Assembly (NCBI GenBank): GCA_002299125.1
Contig: DBNU01000082.1
Span: 1 to 15,512 of the forward strand
Direction: 5' to 3'
Origin: Proteobacteria bacterium UBA664
GTDB taxonomy: Bacteria; Pseudomonadota; Gammaproteobacteria; UBA7966
DNA: 15,512 nucleotides
Below are positions 1 through 7,093 of the stretch, piece after piece. The position numbers and the translations under genes are program-made. Positions within the stretch are counted from its first letter, which is position 1. Every line of letters begins with the position of its first letter. The notes beneath the pieces are model-generated. The model saw nothing but the letters and a program-made list of their open reading frames with translations. It ran no database searches and was not told the origin of the DNA.

Positions 1-2115
1 AGTCAGTATCTGCACCACAACCAGCGTGACCAGCACACCGAACCCTCCCGCTGCGGCCAGCCGCCAATAGAGACGTCGGTCGCTGCCGGGTGCGGCCAGC
101 GGGGGCAGGAAATGCAATGAGAGCATCAGCAGCAGGGTACTGACCAATTCGATCAGGATCTGGGTGAGCGCGAGGTCAGGCGCGCTGAAGTGCGCAAAAT
201 GGATCGAGAGCACGACCCCCACCACGGCGAGAAGCAGGATAGCGAGCAGACGGTCATGCCGGCTGAATACCGTCGCCAGCGCGGCGGTGATTGCAAGCCC
301 CCACAACAACCAGGCGAGTGGGGGCACTGGACTCGCACTCGGGATGCCGTTGGCAACGAGCACGCCAAGGGCCGGCAACATGGCCAGGAGAGCGACCCAG
401 GTCACGACCTGCAGCGAGGGCCCGAGACGTGGTGCCCAAAGCCCCGAATCGCCCCGCGCGGCCAAGGCAAGGAGCGGACGCAGCAGTCGGCTGAAGGCGA
501 TCTCGGTGTACACCACACCGGCAGGCGTGGGCCGCCAGAGCAGGAACAGGGCCGTGCCCGCGGCGATGACACAGAGCGACATCACGACCGCTGTGTTCAG
601 CCCATGCCAAAGACCGAGGTGCACGTGGGAGCCGACAGGAACGGCCGCACCGATGGCGAGCAGGTCAACCCACGGGCTGAAGAACCATTCCGGCATCACA
701 CCGGCGAGCAGGGTCCATGTTGCGCAGATCGCCATTGGCACGGTCTGCCACGGTGATGGATCGACGATGGCAGGACCAGACCTGCCGCTGCCCGCGAGGA
801 AGGGGATCCACCACAGCCGCAGCGTGTAGGCCACCCCGAACAGGGCACCCAGGAAGGTGGCGAGCACCAGCAGCGACGCAACCAGGGCAGGCAGGGTCTG
901 CCACCCATCCTGCAGCACGGCCGTCAGCGCGAGTTCCTTGGTGATGAAGCCGCTGAAGGGAGGTAGTCCCGCCATGGCGGGCAGCACGACACAGGCGATG
1001 ATGAAACTGAGCGGCATGCCGCGCGCAAGCCCACCAAGGCCACGCAGATCACGTATGCCCGTGGCATGGTCGATGGCCCCCGCCAGCATGAACGCACAGG
1101 CCTTGAACAGGGCATGGGCCAGCAGATGCGCCAGCGCTGCCAGTGTCGCTGTCGGGGTATCGAGCCCCAGTAGCAGTACCATGAGGCCCAGATGACTCAC
1201 GGTGGAACCGGCCAGCAGCGCCTTGAGATCAGTCTGACGCAGTGCGCTCAAGGCACCGATGACGAAACTCGCTGCACCCGACCCAATCAGCATCCAGGCC
1301 CACAGATAGTCGTCACCGAGAATCGGTTGCATGCGGGCGAGCAGGAAGATCCCCGCCTTCACCAGTGCGGCGGAATGCAGGAAGGCAGACACGGGCGTTG
1401 GTGCCGCCATGGCGCGTGCCAGCCAGAAATGGAAGGGGAATTGGGCCGATTTTGTCAGTGCCGCGAGGATGAAACCCACTTGGACGAGCGGAAAGAGCGG
1501 ATGGGCCTGGATCGTTGCCCGCTCGGTGAGTAGATGGCCGATCTCGAAACTACCGGCGATCTGTCCGAGCAGGACTGCCGCACCCAGCAACGACAATCCG
1601 CCAAATCCTGTCACCAGCAAGGTGATCCGTGCCCCCTGGCGTGCGTCCGTGTCGCGGTCGCGGAAATTCACCAGGACGAATGACGCGAGACTGGTGAGTT
1701 CCCAGAAGATCACAAGCAGGATGAGATCGCCCGCCAATACCAGCCCCAACATCGCGCCGGTGAAGATGAGCAACCAGACGATGAGCCGCTTGCGATCCTC
1801 GGCACTACCTCGCTGGTAGCCTTGAGCGAAGACCACGACCAGCAGGGCCACTACACAGACGAGCAAAGCGAGGCCGGTTCCGAGGCCATCGGCGCGCAGA
1901 TCGAAATGCACATTGGTCTGCGGCAACCAAGGCATGGCAAAGCGCGTTACCTGCCCCTGGAGCGCAGCAGTGCCGAGGTCGAGTGCGCAGGCAACCGCAA
2001 GCCCAAGCGCCGCAAGCGCAGTCCCGACAATGAGATTGCTGCGGCGAGCCGGCAACAGATGCAGGCAGAGTGCTGCCAGGAAGGGCAGCAGCGGAAGGAG
2101 TGGCAGAGTCAGCAC
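1..2115 (-). CDS. mrpA: MrpA/MnhA/PhaA-type Na+(K+)/H+ antiporter subunit A, 3' end beyond the left edge
   Basis: The minus frame is open for 705 codons and runs off the window. It encodes a very hydrophobic NuoL-like protein of the Mrp complex, a multisubunit inner-membrane cation/proton antiporter used for pH and salt homeostasis. Visible landmarks are FWELTS with Glu139, the LTKSAQFPFHFWL segment with Lys222, FLHSAALVKAG with His247 and Lys253, and LFKACAFMLAG with Lys338. These match the proton-path Glu and Lys residues of the family. Near residues 645-665 the stretch APDLALTQILIELVSTLL is characteristic of the extra C-terminal part of MrpA and is absent from NuoL and MrpD. The GTG at 2115 is chosen because an in-frame TAG lies four codons upstream and the following VLTLPLLPLLPFLAAL looks like the usual first helix; no clear Shine-Dalgarno is seen. 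Whether it is a fused PhaAB form cannot be told. mrpB-G would lie to the left. Confidence 0.88.
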   Translation of the reverse strand, partial: MLTLPLLPLLPFLAALCLHLLPARRSNLIVGTALAALGLAVACALDLGTAALQGQVTRFAMPWLPQTNVHFDLRADGLGTGLALLVCVVALLVVVFAQGYQRGSAEDRKRLIVWLLIFTGAMLGLVLAGDLILLVIFWELTSLASFVLVNFRDRDTDARQGARITLLVTGFGGLSLLGAAVLLGQIAGSFEIGHLLTERATIQAHPLFPLVQVGFILAALTKSAQFPFHFWLARAMAAPTPVSAFLHSAALVKAGIFLLARMQPILGDDYLWAWMLIGSGAASFVIGALSALRQTDLKALLAGSTVSHLGLMVLLLGLDTPTATLAALAHLLAHALFKACAFMLAGAIDHATGIRDLRGLGGLARGMPLSFIIACVVLPAMAGLPPFSGFITKELALTAVLQDGWQTLPALVASLLVLATFLGALFGVAYTLRLWWIPFLAGSGRSGPAIVDPSPWQTVPMAICATWTLLAGVMPEWFFSPWVDLLAIGAAVPVGSHVHLGLWHGLNTAVVMSLCVIAAGTALFLLWRPTPAGVVYTEIAFSRLLRPLLALAARGDSGLWAPRLGPSLQVVTWVALLAMLPALGVLVANGIPSASPVPPLAWLLWGLAITAALATVFSRHDRLLAILLLAVVGVVLSIHFAHFSAPDLALTQILIELVSTLLLMLSLHFLPPLAAPGSDRRLYWRLAAAGGFGVLVTLVVVQILT

Positions 2116-2153
2116 GCAGGGAGTCTACATCGCGACGACAGGAAGGTCTTGAC

Positions 2154-2183
2154 CCTGGTGTAGTGGTCACCAGGAGGGACCAC
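2154..2183. repeat. Two overlapping, mutually exclusive inverted repeats
   Basis: CCTGGTG at 2154-2160 pairs perfectly with CACCAGG at 2168-2174 (7 bp, 7-nt loop). GTGGTC at 2163-2168 pairs with GACCAC at 2178-2183 (6 bp, 9-nt loop). The two stems share bases and cannot form together. They lie in the 80-bp gap between the hydrolase stop and the antiporter start, both on the minus strand. No T tract follows, so this is not a convincing intrinsic terminator. It could be a protein-binding palindrome, part of the mrpA leader, or chance. Confidence 0.4.
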
Positions 2184-2195
2184 GAATCGCGACAG

Positions 2196-3218
2196 TCAAT
2201 GCTTGGTAGTCGTCTCCGTGGCCACCGCTTCGGCTACAGGTCCGCTGATCTGCATACGTTCACGCACCCGCTGAACCAGTTCGCGAATGGCAGCCGCCAC
2301 CACATCTGGGCGGTCCACATGTGGGCTGTGGCCCACATTCGGGATGGTCCGCAGCTCACCGTGAGGCGTCAGGCGTGCAAGGTCGGCCTGGGCGCTATGC
2401 CAGGCCTGCTCGGCGGCGCCACCTTCCGCACCGGCTGGCCACAACCGTGTGCCGCGCTCAAGCACGATGAGCGGCACCTCCGGAACCTTTCCGGCCTGCT
2501 GGACTGCCTCGCTGCTCGCGTGAAAGTGCTTGAGCTCGTCCATCTGGGTCAGGATGGCCTTGCGTCGCGTGTTGAGATAGGAGGCCAGCTCCTCGCGGGT
2601 CCGCGGCATTCCGGCCGCACTGACCTTGGGCTGCTCCACCAGCGGGCTCGCACGTCGTGGCCCTCGACTGGCGACGACTTCGGTGGTCGGCGTGGAGGAC
2701 TCCACCAGCAGCAGGGCCGCCACCTCACCCGGATGACGGGCGGCCAGATAGCGCACCGTGAAGCCTCCGAAGGAATGTCCAACCAGCACCCACGGGCCAG
2801 CGATCCCCGAGGCCTTCAGCAAATCCAGTAATTCATCCGCAACCTGCGGCGTGGTTCGCGGCGCCGGCCCGGCGTCGCTCCAACCGTAGCCTGGGCGGTC
2901 CCAGACACACACACGCGTTGTGACTGCGGCACCTTCCAGGACCGGGATCCACTCGAGCGACGAAGCCCCGATGCCGCCATCGATCATGACCGCAGGGTAG
3001 CCCGAACCGGCGCAGTACATGTGCATGCGCAGCCCCTGTACCACAAGGAACTTCCCGGGTGGCATCAGTATGCTGGTTTCAGCGGTTGCCTTTGGCGTTG
3101 CCGCGGGTAACTCGTCCTCCTGCGCGAAGGCGGAAAACGCCACCGCATGACCGAATGCGAGGCAACCGGCGAAGCAACGCCAGAGCAGTTCGGCGCGAAG
3201 GAACGACCAATGTTTCAT
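2196..3218 (-). CDS. Exported alpha/beta-fold hydrolase, specificity unknown
   Basis: This 340-residue protein has an N-terminal signal-like segment: a hydrophobic stretch around residues 9-31 ending in FSAFAQ-E, with probable cleavage near 33. The hydrolase core starts near residue 57. The nucleophile elbow is GHSFGG with Ser149, preceded by VWDRPGYGWSD, the usual oxyanion-side loop. The likely catalytic His is His297 in NVGHSPH. The acid is less certain: the family often has LVDSS after the nucleophile helix, and here it reads LLVESS with Glu173. A GGAG lies 8 bases before the ATG. It is 85 bp downstream of the lipoprotein gene in the same orientation and may share its transcript. Related proteins act as esterases, lipases or haloperoxidase-like enzymes, so substrate prediction is not possible. 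A lipid or ester target would suit the neighbourhood, but that is inference. Confidence 0.85.
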   Translation of the reverse strand: MKHWSFLRAELLWRCFAGCLAFGHAVAFSAFAQEDELPAATPKATAETSILMPPGKFLVVQGLRMHMYCAGSGYPAVMIDGGIGASSLEWIPVLEGAAVTTRVCVWDRPGYGWSDAGPAPRTTPQVADELLDLLKASGIAGPWVLVGHSFGGFTVRYLAARHPGEVAALLLVESSTPTTEVVASRGPRRASPLVEQPKVSAAGMPRTREELASYLNTRRKAILTQMDELKHFHASSEAVQQAGKVPEVPLIVLERGTRLWPAGAEGGAAEQAWHSAQADLARLTPHGELRTIPNVGHSPHVDRPDVVAAAIRELVQRVRERMQISGPVAEAVATETTTKH

Positions 3219-3303
3219 GGGAACTGCTCCGGCCCGATGAACGGGAATGTGGTTTCGCCGAGTCTTGACGTAATGCCCCCGACCGAGGTGGCCCGGGCAG
3301 ATA

Positions 3304-4134
3304 TCAGGGCCGATTCAACTGCGTGAGCTCCAGGTGCATTTCCCCATGATCCAGCGCCGGTCGATTCGTCCGTTCCACGAGTCGTTGCTTGATCAAACCC
3401 ACTCCCGGGGCGAACCACGCAGTCGATTCCACCGTGACCGACCCCAGGCCCAGGTAGTTGCCGAGATGCGTACTGATGCTGCCGCGGCCCTCGATGCGTA
3501 GACAGCCGTGGAAGCTGCCCGCCGGGACCTCCACCCGATCGTCGCGGGCCGCGATCCGATATTCGACGGGCAGACTCACTTGGACGCGGAACAGGGTTTC
3601 CTGTGGTGGACCGGTCTTCTCGAGAACCCGCACTGGCGTCATTTGCTGCCAGGAACGACCCACATCGAGGCTGGCAGGGAGCACCAGCCAGGGCTCGGCA
3701 GCCCAACGGGGTGCCTCGTCCGTTGCAATCTGGGCGCCGATCCGCAGCCATCCACGCGCAGGGTCACGGGCGAAGAAGTATCGGTTGCCATCGAAGGTGC
3801 GTTGCTCGAGGACCAAATCTGCCCGACCTGCGAGCAGCACCGGACCTCGATGCTCAACGTAGTACGGCTGTACTCGGGTGCCATCCATGGTCGTGCGGGT
3901 GAGGCGATAGGTCCAGCGCTTACCCGATTCGGTCGGGAAGTAGTCGTCCATCTCATCACCGCCCGTGCCGCAGGCCGCCAGTGCGATGAGGAGCACCGAC
4001 AGAAGTATGCGTTTGCACTTTAGCAGCGGCCCGACAGCCCGAACGGTGCGCTGTGGTGACTCCGTTCCGGCCAAAGGCGGTGCAATGGAACCGGCAAGAA
4101 GGGCGTGGTCGGCCACGCGCAGAGCAGTAGCCAT
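3304..4134 (-). CDS. Probable lipoprotein of unknown function
   Basis: The 276-residue frame has a lipoprotein-type signal core (KRILLSVLLIALAAC) with the modifiable Cys55. The residue after Cys is Gly, which favours the outer membrane. The mature part begins DDYFPTESGKRWTYRL (residues 63-78) and ends with WFAPGVGLIKQRLVE, a beta-rich pattern seen in uncharacterised envelope proteins (YFP..G..W.Y near the N-terminus, W.APGVGL near the C-terminus). No catalytic motif is recognisable. The ATG at 4134 is chosen because a GGAG lies about 11 bases upstream, inside the last codons of the photolyase gene, and the gene then starts 5 bp after that stop. A TTG at 4158 in the same frame is possible. Either start puts 46 or more residues before the hydrophobic core, which is unusually long for a lipoprotein signal. 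A rare CTG at 4026 would give a normal signal but lacks a ribosome site. Confidence 0.75.
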   Translation of the reverse strand: MATALRVADHALLAGSIAPPLAGTESPQRTVRAVGPLLKCKRILLSVLLIALAACGTGGDEMDDYFPTESGKRWTYRLTRTTMDGTRVQPYYVEHRGPVLLAGRADLVLEQRTFDGNRYFFARDPARGWLRIGAQIATDEAPRWAAEPWLVLPASLDVGRSWQQMTPVRVLEKTGPPQETLFRVQVSLPVEYRIAARDDRVEVPAGSFHGCLRIEGRGSISTHLGNYLGLGSVTVESTAWFAPGVGLIKQRLVERTNRPALDHGEMHLELTQLNRP

Positions 4135-4139
4135 GGAAG

Positions 4140-5684
4140 TCAGTTCTCCGGTGCGCAAGCGTCGAGAAAGACCTGGGCCGAGCTTCGAATCGCCACCCTT
4201 TCCTCCCGCGGTATGCGTGCCAGGTTTTGATAGCTCATTGCCATGCGGGGGTTTCTTGTCAGTGAAGACTCGTGACGCATGAGGAAATCCCAGTAGAGAA
4301 CGTTGAACGGACAGGCTGCCTCACCGCTGCGACGCTTATGGTCGTGGACACAGTCCCGGCAGTAGTCGCTCATGCGGTTGATATAAGCGCCACTTGCGCA
4401 GTAGGGCTTGGACCCGACCAGCCCACCATCTGCGTGCAGTGCCATGCCGAGCACATTCGGCAACTCCACCCACTCGACGGCGTCTGCGTAAACCGCGAGA
4501 TACCATTCAGCCACCGCCTCGGGGGCAATCCCGGCCAGTAGTGCGAAATTTCCGGTCACCATCAGGCGCTGAATGTGATGAGCATAGGCACTCCGGCGCG
4601 TCGCCTCGACGACGGAGGCAACACAATGCATCGAGGTTGGTGCCCCCCAGAAGAAATCGGGCAGCCGGCGCCGCGCAGCAAGAGCATTGCGATCCCGATA
4701 TTCCGGCATGAACCGCCAGTAGACTCCGCGGATGAATTCACGCCAGCCGAGGATCTGCCGGATGAAGCCCTCGGCAGCATTCAGCGGTGCATCTCCCCGC
4801 CGCCACGCGGCCTCTACCGCCCGGCAGACGTTGAGCGAATCGAGCAGGCCGAGATTGATGGCTGCGGACAGGCGGGAGTGGAAGAGAATGTCGGCGGACG
4901 CCAGCATGGCGTCCTGGTAGTCACCGAAGCCCGGTAGCGCGCGCGCGATGAACATTTCCAGGGACTGCTCTGCCTCACCCTGCGTGACCGGCCAGTCGAA
5001 GCCGTCGAGGGAACCAAAGCGCGTGCTGAAGCGCTGTGCGACGAGAGCCATGACCTCCCGGGTGATCTGATCCGGTTCGAAGCGGAAGCACTCCGGCAGG
5101 GCCCTCACGCCGTCGTAGCGGCGACGATTCTCGCTGTCGTAGTTCCACTGTCCGCCCGTTGGCGTGCCGTCTGGCTCCATGAGAAGCCCGGTCTCGCGGC
5201 GCATCTCGCGATAGAAGAATTCCATGCGCAAGGTCGAACGTCCGGATGACCACTTGGCGAAGCGTGCATGGCTGCAAAGGAAGCGGTCGTCTTCCAGGAT
5301 CGTCACCGGCACACTGAGGCTCTGGTGCCAATGCGCCATCGCTCCAGCGAGACGCCACTCGCCTGGCTCGGTCACGCAAACGGCTTCACAGCCGGTCTCA
5401 TCGAGCGCGCGCCGAACCTCTCCCTCGATGCTACCCGTGTTGGCGGGGTCATCGAGTCGTACGTAACGCACCCTCAGACCCCGCTTGGCGAGGGATTGGG
5501 CGAAGTGCCGCATGGCCGAAAGGAACAACACCAGCTTCTGCGGGTGGTGCGGGACGTAATCGGTCTCTTCAGCCACTTCCGCCATCAATATGACGTCGCC
5601 CGGACGACAGGCCCTGAGCGAGGTGATGCCGACGGTCAACTGGTCGCCGAGCAGCGGCCTCAGAACTGGGGGAGATGCATCCAC
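4140..5684 (-). CDS. phrB: Fe-S bacterial cryptochrome/(6-4) photolyase (PhrB/CryB class)
   Basis: This 514-residue protein of the deoxyribodipyrimidine photolyase-related family uses light and FAD to repair UV photoproducts, (6-4) lesions in the characterised Agrobacterium PhrB. The N-terminal antenna-type domain (residues 7-140) starts LRPLLGDQL and contains VAEETDYVPHHPQK. The C-terminal FAD domain contains ILGWREFIRGVYW (311-323) and AHHIQRLMVTGNF (368-380), whose two His match the PhrB active-site pair. Cys354, Cys442, Cys445 and Cys458 have exactly the spacing of the PhrB 4Fe-4S ligands Cys350, 438, 441 and 454 (88, 3 and 13 residues), so the cluster should be present. The start is a GTG without an evident Shine-Dalgarno. 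The gene is first in the minus-strand block and shares its upstream region with the lipid operon, which fits joint light or singlet-oxygen control. Repair versus photoreceptor function cannot be decided from sequence. Confidence 0.93.
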   Translation of the reverse strand: MDASPPVLRPLLGDQLTVGITSLRACRPGDVILMAEVAEETDYVPHHPQKLVLFLSAMRHFAQSLAKRGLRVRYVRLDDPANTGSIEGEVRRALDETGCEAVCVTEPGEWRLAGAMAHWHQSLSVPVTILEDDRFLCSHARFAKWSSGRSTLRMEFFYREMRRETGLLMEPDGTPTGGQWNYDSENRRRYDGVRALPECFRFEPDQITREVMALVAQRFSTRFGSLDGFDWPVTQGEAEQSLEMFIARALPGFGDYQDAMLASADILFHSRLSAAINLGLLDSLNVCRAVEAAWRRGDAPLNAAEGFIRQILGWREFIRGVYWRFMPEYRDRNALAARRRLPDFFWGAPTSMHCVASVVEATRRSAYAHHIQRLMVTGNFALLAGIAPEAVAEWYLAVYADAVEWVELPNVLGMALHADGGLVGSKPYCASGAYINRMSDYCRDCVHDHKRRSGEAACPFNVLYWDFLMRHESSLTRNPRMAMSYQNLARIPREERVAIRSSAQVFLDACAPEN

Positions 5685-5724
5685 CAGTGGAGAGTGGCAG
5701 GGGCCGGCTTGGATGTCCAGTTTT

Positions 5725-5772
5725 TGTTCATTATCGACTATGTCGTGTTGACGTTATGTTCATGCTCGACTA
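5725..5772. repeat. 16-bp near-perfect direct repeat (candidate operator)
   Basis: TGTTCATTATCGACTA at 5725-5740 recurs as TGTTCATGCTCGACTA at 5757-5772, with 14 of 16 bases identical. The copies are 32 bp apart, about three helical turns. Copy 1 lies just upstream of the -35 box, and copy 2 covers the spacer and the first two bases of the -10. Read on the minus strand each copy is TAGTCGA-NN-ATGAACA. Placement and helical phasing suggest an operator serving both divergent promoters. The binding protein is unknown. The 16/32-bp periodicity does not match the 11-bp repeats described for CarH. Confidence 0.6.
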
Positions 5773-5776
5773 CAAT
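5748..5776 (+). promoter_or_regulatory. Sigma-70 promoter of the lipid-modification operon
   Basis: TTGACG at 5748-5753 is separated by exactly 17 bp from TACAAT at 5771-5776, five of six matches to consensus in each box. Transcription would start near 5783 and run into the desaturase gene. The arms TTGACGTTAT (5748-5757) and ATAATCGTCAA (5775-5785) make an imperfect palindrome over the whole promoter, and the second copy of the direct repeat overlaps spacer and -10. A strong core promoter buried in symmetrical sequence usually means repression rather than activation; that last point is inference. Confidence 0.65.
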
Positions 5777-5787
5777 AATCGTCAAGG

Positions 5788-5866
5788 ATGTGGCTGGTGG
5801 TGCTCAACAGCCGTAGGGAGCTCCCCGGTCCCCCCGATGGTGCGTAGATGTTCCCGCCAGCCACGT
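5788..5866 (+). other. Potential stem closing the 5' leader of the operon mRNA
   Basis: Bases 5788-5797 (ATGTGGCTGG) pair with 5857-5866 (CCAGCCACGT) over 10 bp with one G-U pair. The stem begins about five bases after the predicted transcript start. The enclosed 59 nt contain the self-complementary GGGAGCTCCC at 5816-5825. The element lies nearly 200 nt before the desaturase start, so it could not directly cover the ribosome site. I see no cobalamin or other known riboswitch core. It may affect stability or be chance in GC-rich DNA. Confidence 0.3.
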
Positions 5867-6047
5867 CCCCCATGTCGGCCATGTCAGCCACCTACAGGCA
5901 CGTGCGCAGAGACAACCCTCGCGCAACACTGTGGCCATGTGACAACTCTGGAGAGAAGCTGAGACGAGCGCCCATTGCTAGACTATCCAACTGGAACTGA
6001 GTCAGTGATGGCTTGGTCCATCCCAGAGGTTCAGTGGAGCGCGCGCG

Positions 6048-6941
6048 GTGCAGTTCAAGTCCTTCAAGTCGATTTTCGCCTGGTTTGACACTGCCGTTGC
6101 GCCAGCAGTCCCCCCCGAAGACCGGGGCATCGATTGGCTCCGCCTGATCCCATTCATCGCCATCCACGCGGGCTGCTTCGGCGTGTTGTGGGTAGGCGTA
6201 TCATGGTTCGCAGTCGGCGTGGCAGCCGCGCTGTATGTGATCAGGATGTTTGCGATCACCGGCTTCTATCATCGTTACTTCTCACACCGCGCCTTTCGCA
6301 CCTCGCGACCCGCGCAGTTCCTCTTCGCTGTCCTCGGTAACAGCGCTGCTCAGCGCGGTCCGCTGTGGTGGAGTGCTCATCACCGCCACCATCACCGCAC
6401 GAGCGACACGCCCGCGGACCTGCACTCACCCGTTCAGCACGGCTTTCTGCGCAGTCATCTCCTGTGGTTCATCTCGCGCGGGGCCTTCTCCACGCGCCTC
6501 ACCGAAGTGCGAGACCTGGCGCGCTTCGCAGAATTACGCTTCCTCGATCGCTTCGACGGCTTGGTGCCACTGACCTTGCTCGTTGGCCTTTGGTGTGTCG
6601 GCAGTGTGCTCGAGGCCACGTGGCCCGCGCTCGGGACCGGCGGCTGGCAACTAGTGGTCTGGGGCTTCTGCATTTCCACCGTTCTGGTGTACCACGCGAC
6701 CTTCTCGGTCAACTCCCTGGCACACTTGTTTGGCAGTCGACGTTTCGCCACGCGCGACGATAGTCGTAACAACTGGTTCATCGCCCTCATCACCCTGGGC
6801 GAGGGATGGCACAACAATCACCACCGCTTTCCGGGCGCAGCCCGTCAGGGCCTGCGCTGGTGGGAACTGGACCTCACCTGGCTTGGCCTGCGCCTGCTGG
6901 CTGCGTGCGGGATCATCTGGGACCTCCGGAAAGCTCGATGA
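6048..6941 (+). CDS. Membrane fatty-acid (acyl-CoA/acyl-lipid) desaturase
   Basis: This 297-residue integral-membrane di-iron desaturase inserts a cis double bond into an acyl chain with O2 and an electron donor. The three histidine boxes are HRYFSH (residues 75-80), HHRHHH (111-116, followed by RTSDTPADLHSP) and HNNHH (255-259, followed by RFPGAARQG), with the accessory NSLAH at 222-226. Box spacing and length fit the stearoyl-CoA Delta9 type without a cytochrome b5 domain. Hydrophobic pairs lie around 33-70, 88-100, 172-190 and 200-222. The GTG start has a GGAG 8 bases upstream (6036-6039). It is the first gene behind the divergent promoter, so it probably makes the unsaturated acyl substrate for the methyltransferases further down. 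Regiospecificity and the choice between acyl-CoA and acyl-lipid cannot be read from the sequence. Confidence 0.92.
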   Translation: MQFKSFKSIFAWFDTAVAPAVPPEDRGIDWLRLIPFIAIHAGCFGVLWVGVSWFAVGVAAALYVIRMFAITGFYHRYFSHRAFRTSRPAQFLFAVLGNSAAQRGPLWWSAHHRHHHRTSDTPADLHSPVQHGFLRSHLLWFISRGAFSTRLTEVRDLARFAELRFLDRFDGLVPLTLLVGLWCVGSVLEATWPALGTGGWQLVVWGFCISTVLVYHATFSVNSLAHLFGSRRFATRDDSRNNWFIALITLGEGWHNNHHRFPGAARQGLRWWELDLTWLGLRLLAACGIIWDLRKAR

Positions 6942-7093
6942 CCGACGATCAGCTTCAGCGATTCTGCTCTGCCATATCGGTTGTGTCCTACACGGCCGAT
7001 CAAGTGGCGTCGTACCTGGTTCATCGGTACGGTCACTCTCAAAATATCCCTGCCGCAACCGACACCACGCTCTCATGCGCATTGCCATCGTAG
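6938..7093 (+). CDS. Short overlapping ORF, 51 aa, unknown function
   Basis: The ATG overlaps the desaturase stop as ATGA, with GGAAAG a few bases upstream. The frame ends at 7093, overlapping the start of the FAD oxidoreductase by 19 nt. The peptide starts MTDDQLQRFCSAISVVSY and looks soluble, with a helix-like first 30 residues, two Cys (10 and 47), no signal and no membrane segment. I do not recognise it. The position argues for it: the next gene has no ribosome site of its own, and termination-reinitiation from this ORF would explain its translation. Against it are the short length and the lack of a known family. It could be a coupling leader peptide rather than a functional protein. Confidence 0.45.
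   Translation: MTDDQLQRFCSAISVVSYTADQVASYLVHRYGHSQNIPAATDTTLSCALPS

Larger units (their letters stand above)
5685..6047. promoter_or_regulatory. Divergent intergenic control region (363 bp)
   Basis: This is the only long gene-free stretch in the window. It holds a near-consensus plus-strand promoter, a 16-bp direct repeat, an imperfect palindrome across the promoter, and a plus-strand leader of about 260 nt. Open frames crossing it lack ribosome sites and resemble no family I know, so I call no gene here. On the minus strand, GATAAT at 5735-5730 could be the -10 of the photolyase promoter, giving a leader of about 40 nt, but its -35 is poor and may need an activator or an alternative sigma factor. 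Confidence 0.75.

Noticed and set aside
164..829. Long plus-strand open frames over the left 2 kb
   Set aside because: They are Arg/Ser/Pro/Gln-rich shadows of the antiporter gene, whose minus frame is open for 705 codons and carries the family motifs.
2070..2831. 253-codon plus-strand frame opposite the alpha/beta hydrolase
   Set aside because: It is the antisense of a clear hydrolase with the GHSFGG elbow, shows no family features and has shadow-type composition.
3270..3303. TTGACG at about 3264 as a promoter
   Set aside because: It lies on the plus strand, facing into the antisense of the lipoprotein gene, with no -10 at suitable distance and no plus-strand gene to serve.
5994..6022. GGAACT followed 17 bp later by GTCCAT as an ECF sigma promoter close to the desaturase
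   Set aside because: The -35 half resembles a sigma-E box but the -10 half is a poor match, and the sigma-70 promoter upstream is far better.
5786..6047. Cobalamin riboswitch in the operon leader, prompted by B12-dependent LitR/CarH light control
   Set aside because: No B12-box-like core or the expected paired regions could be found in the leader.
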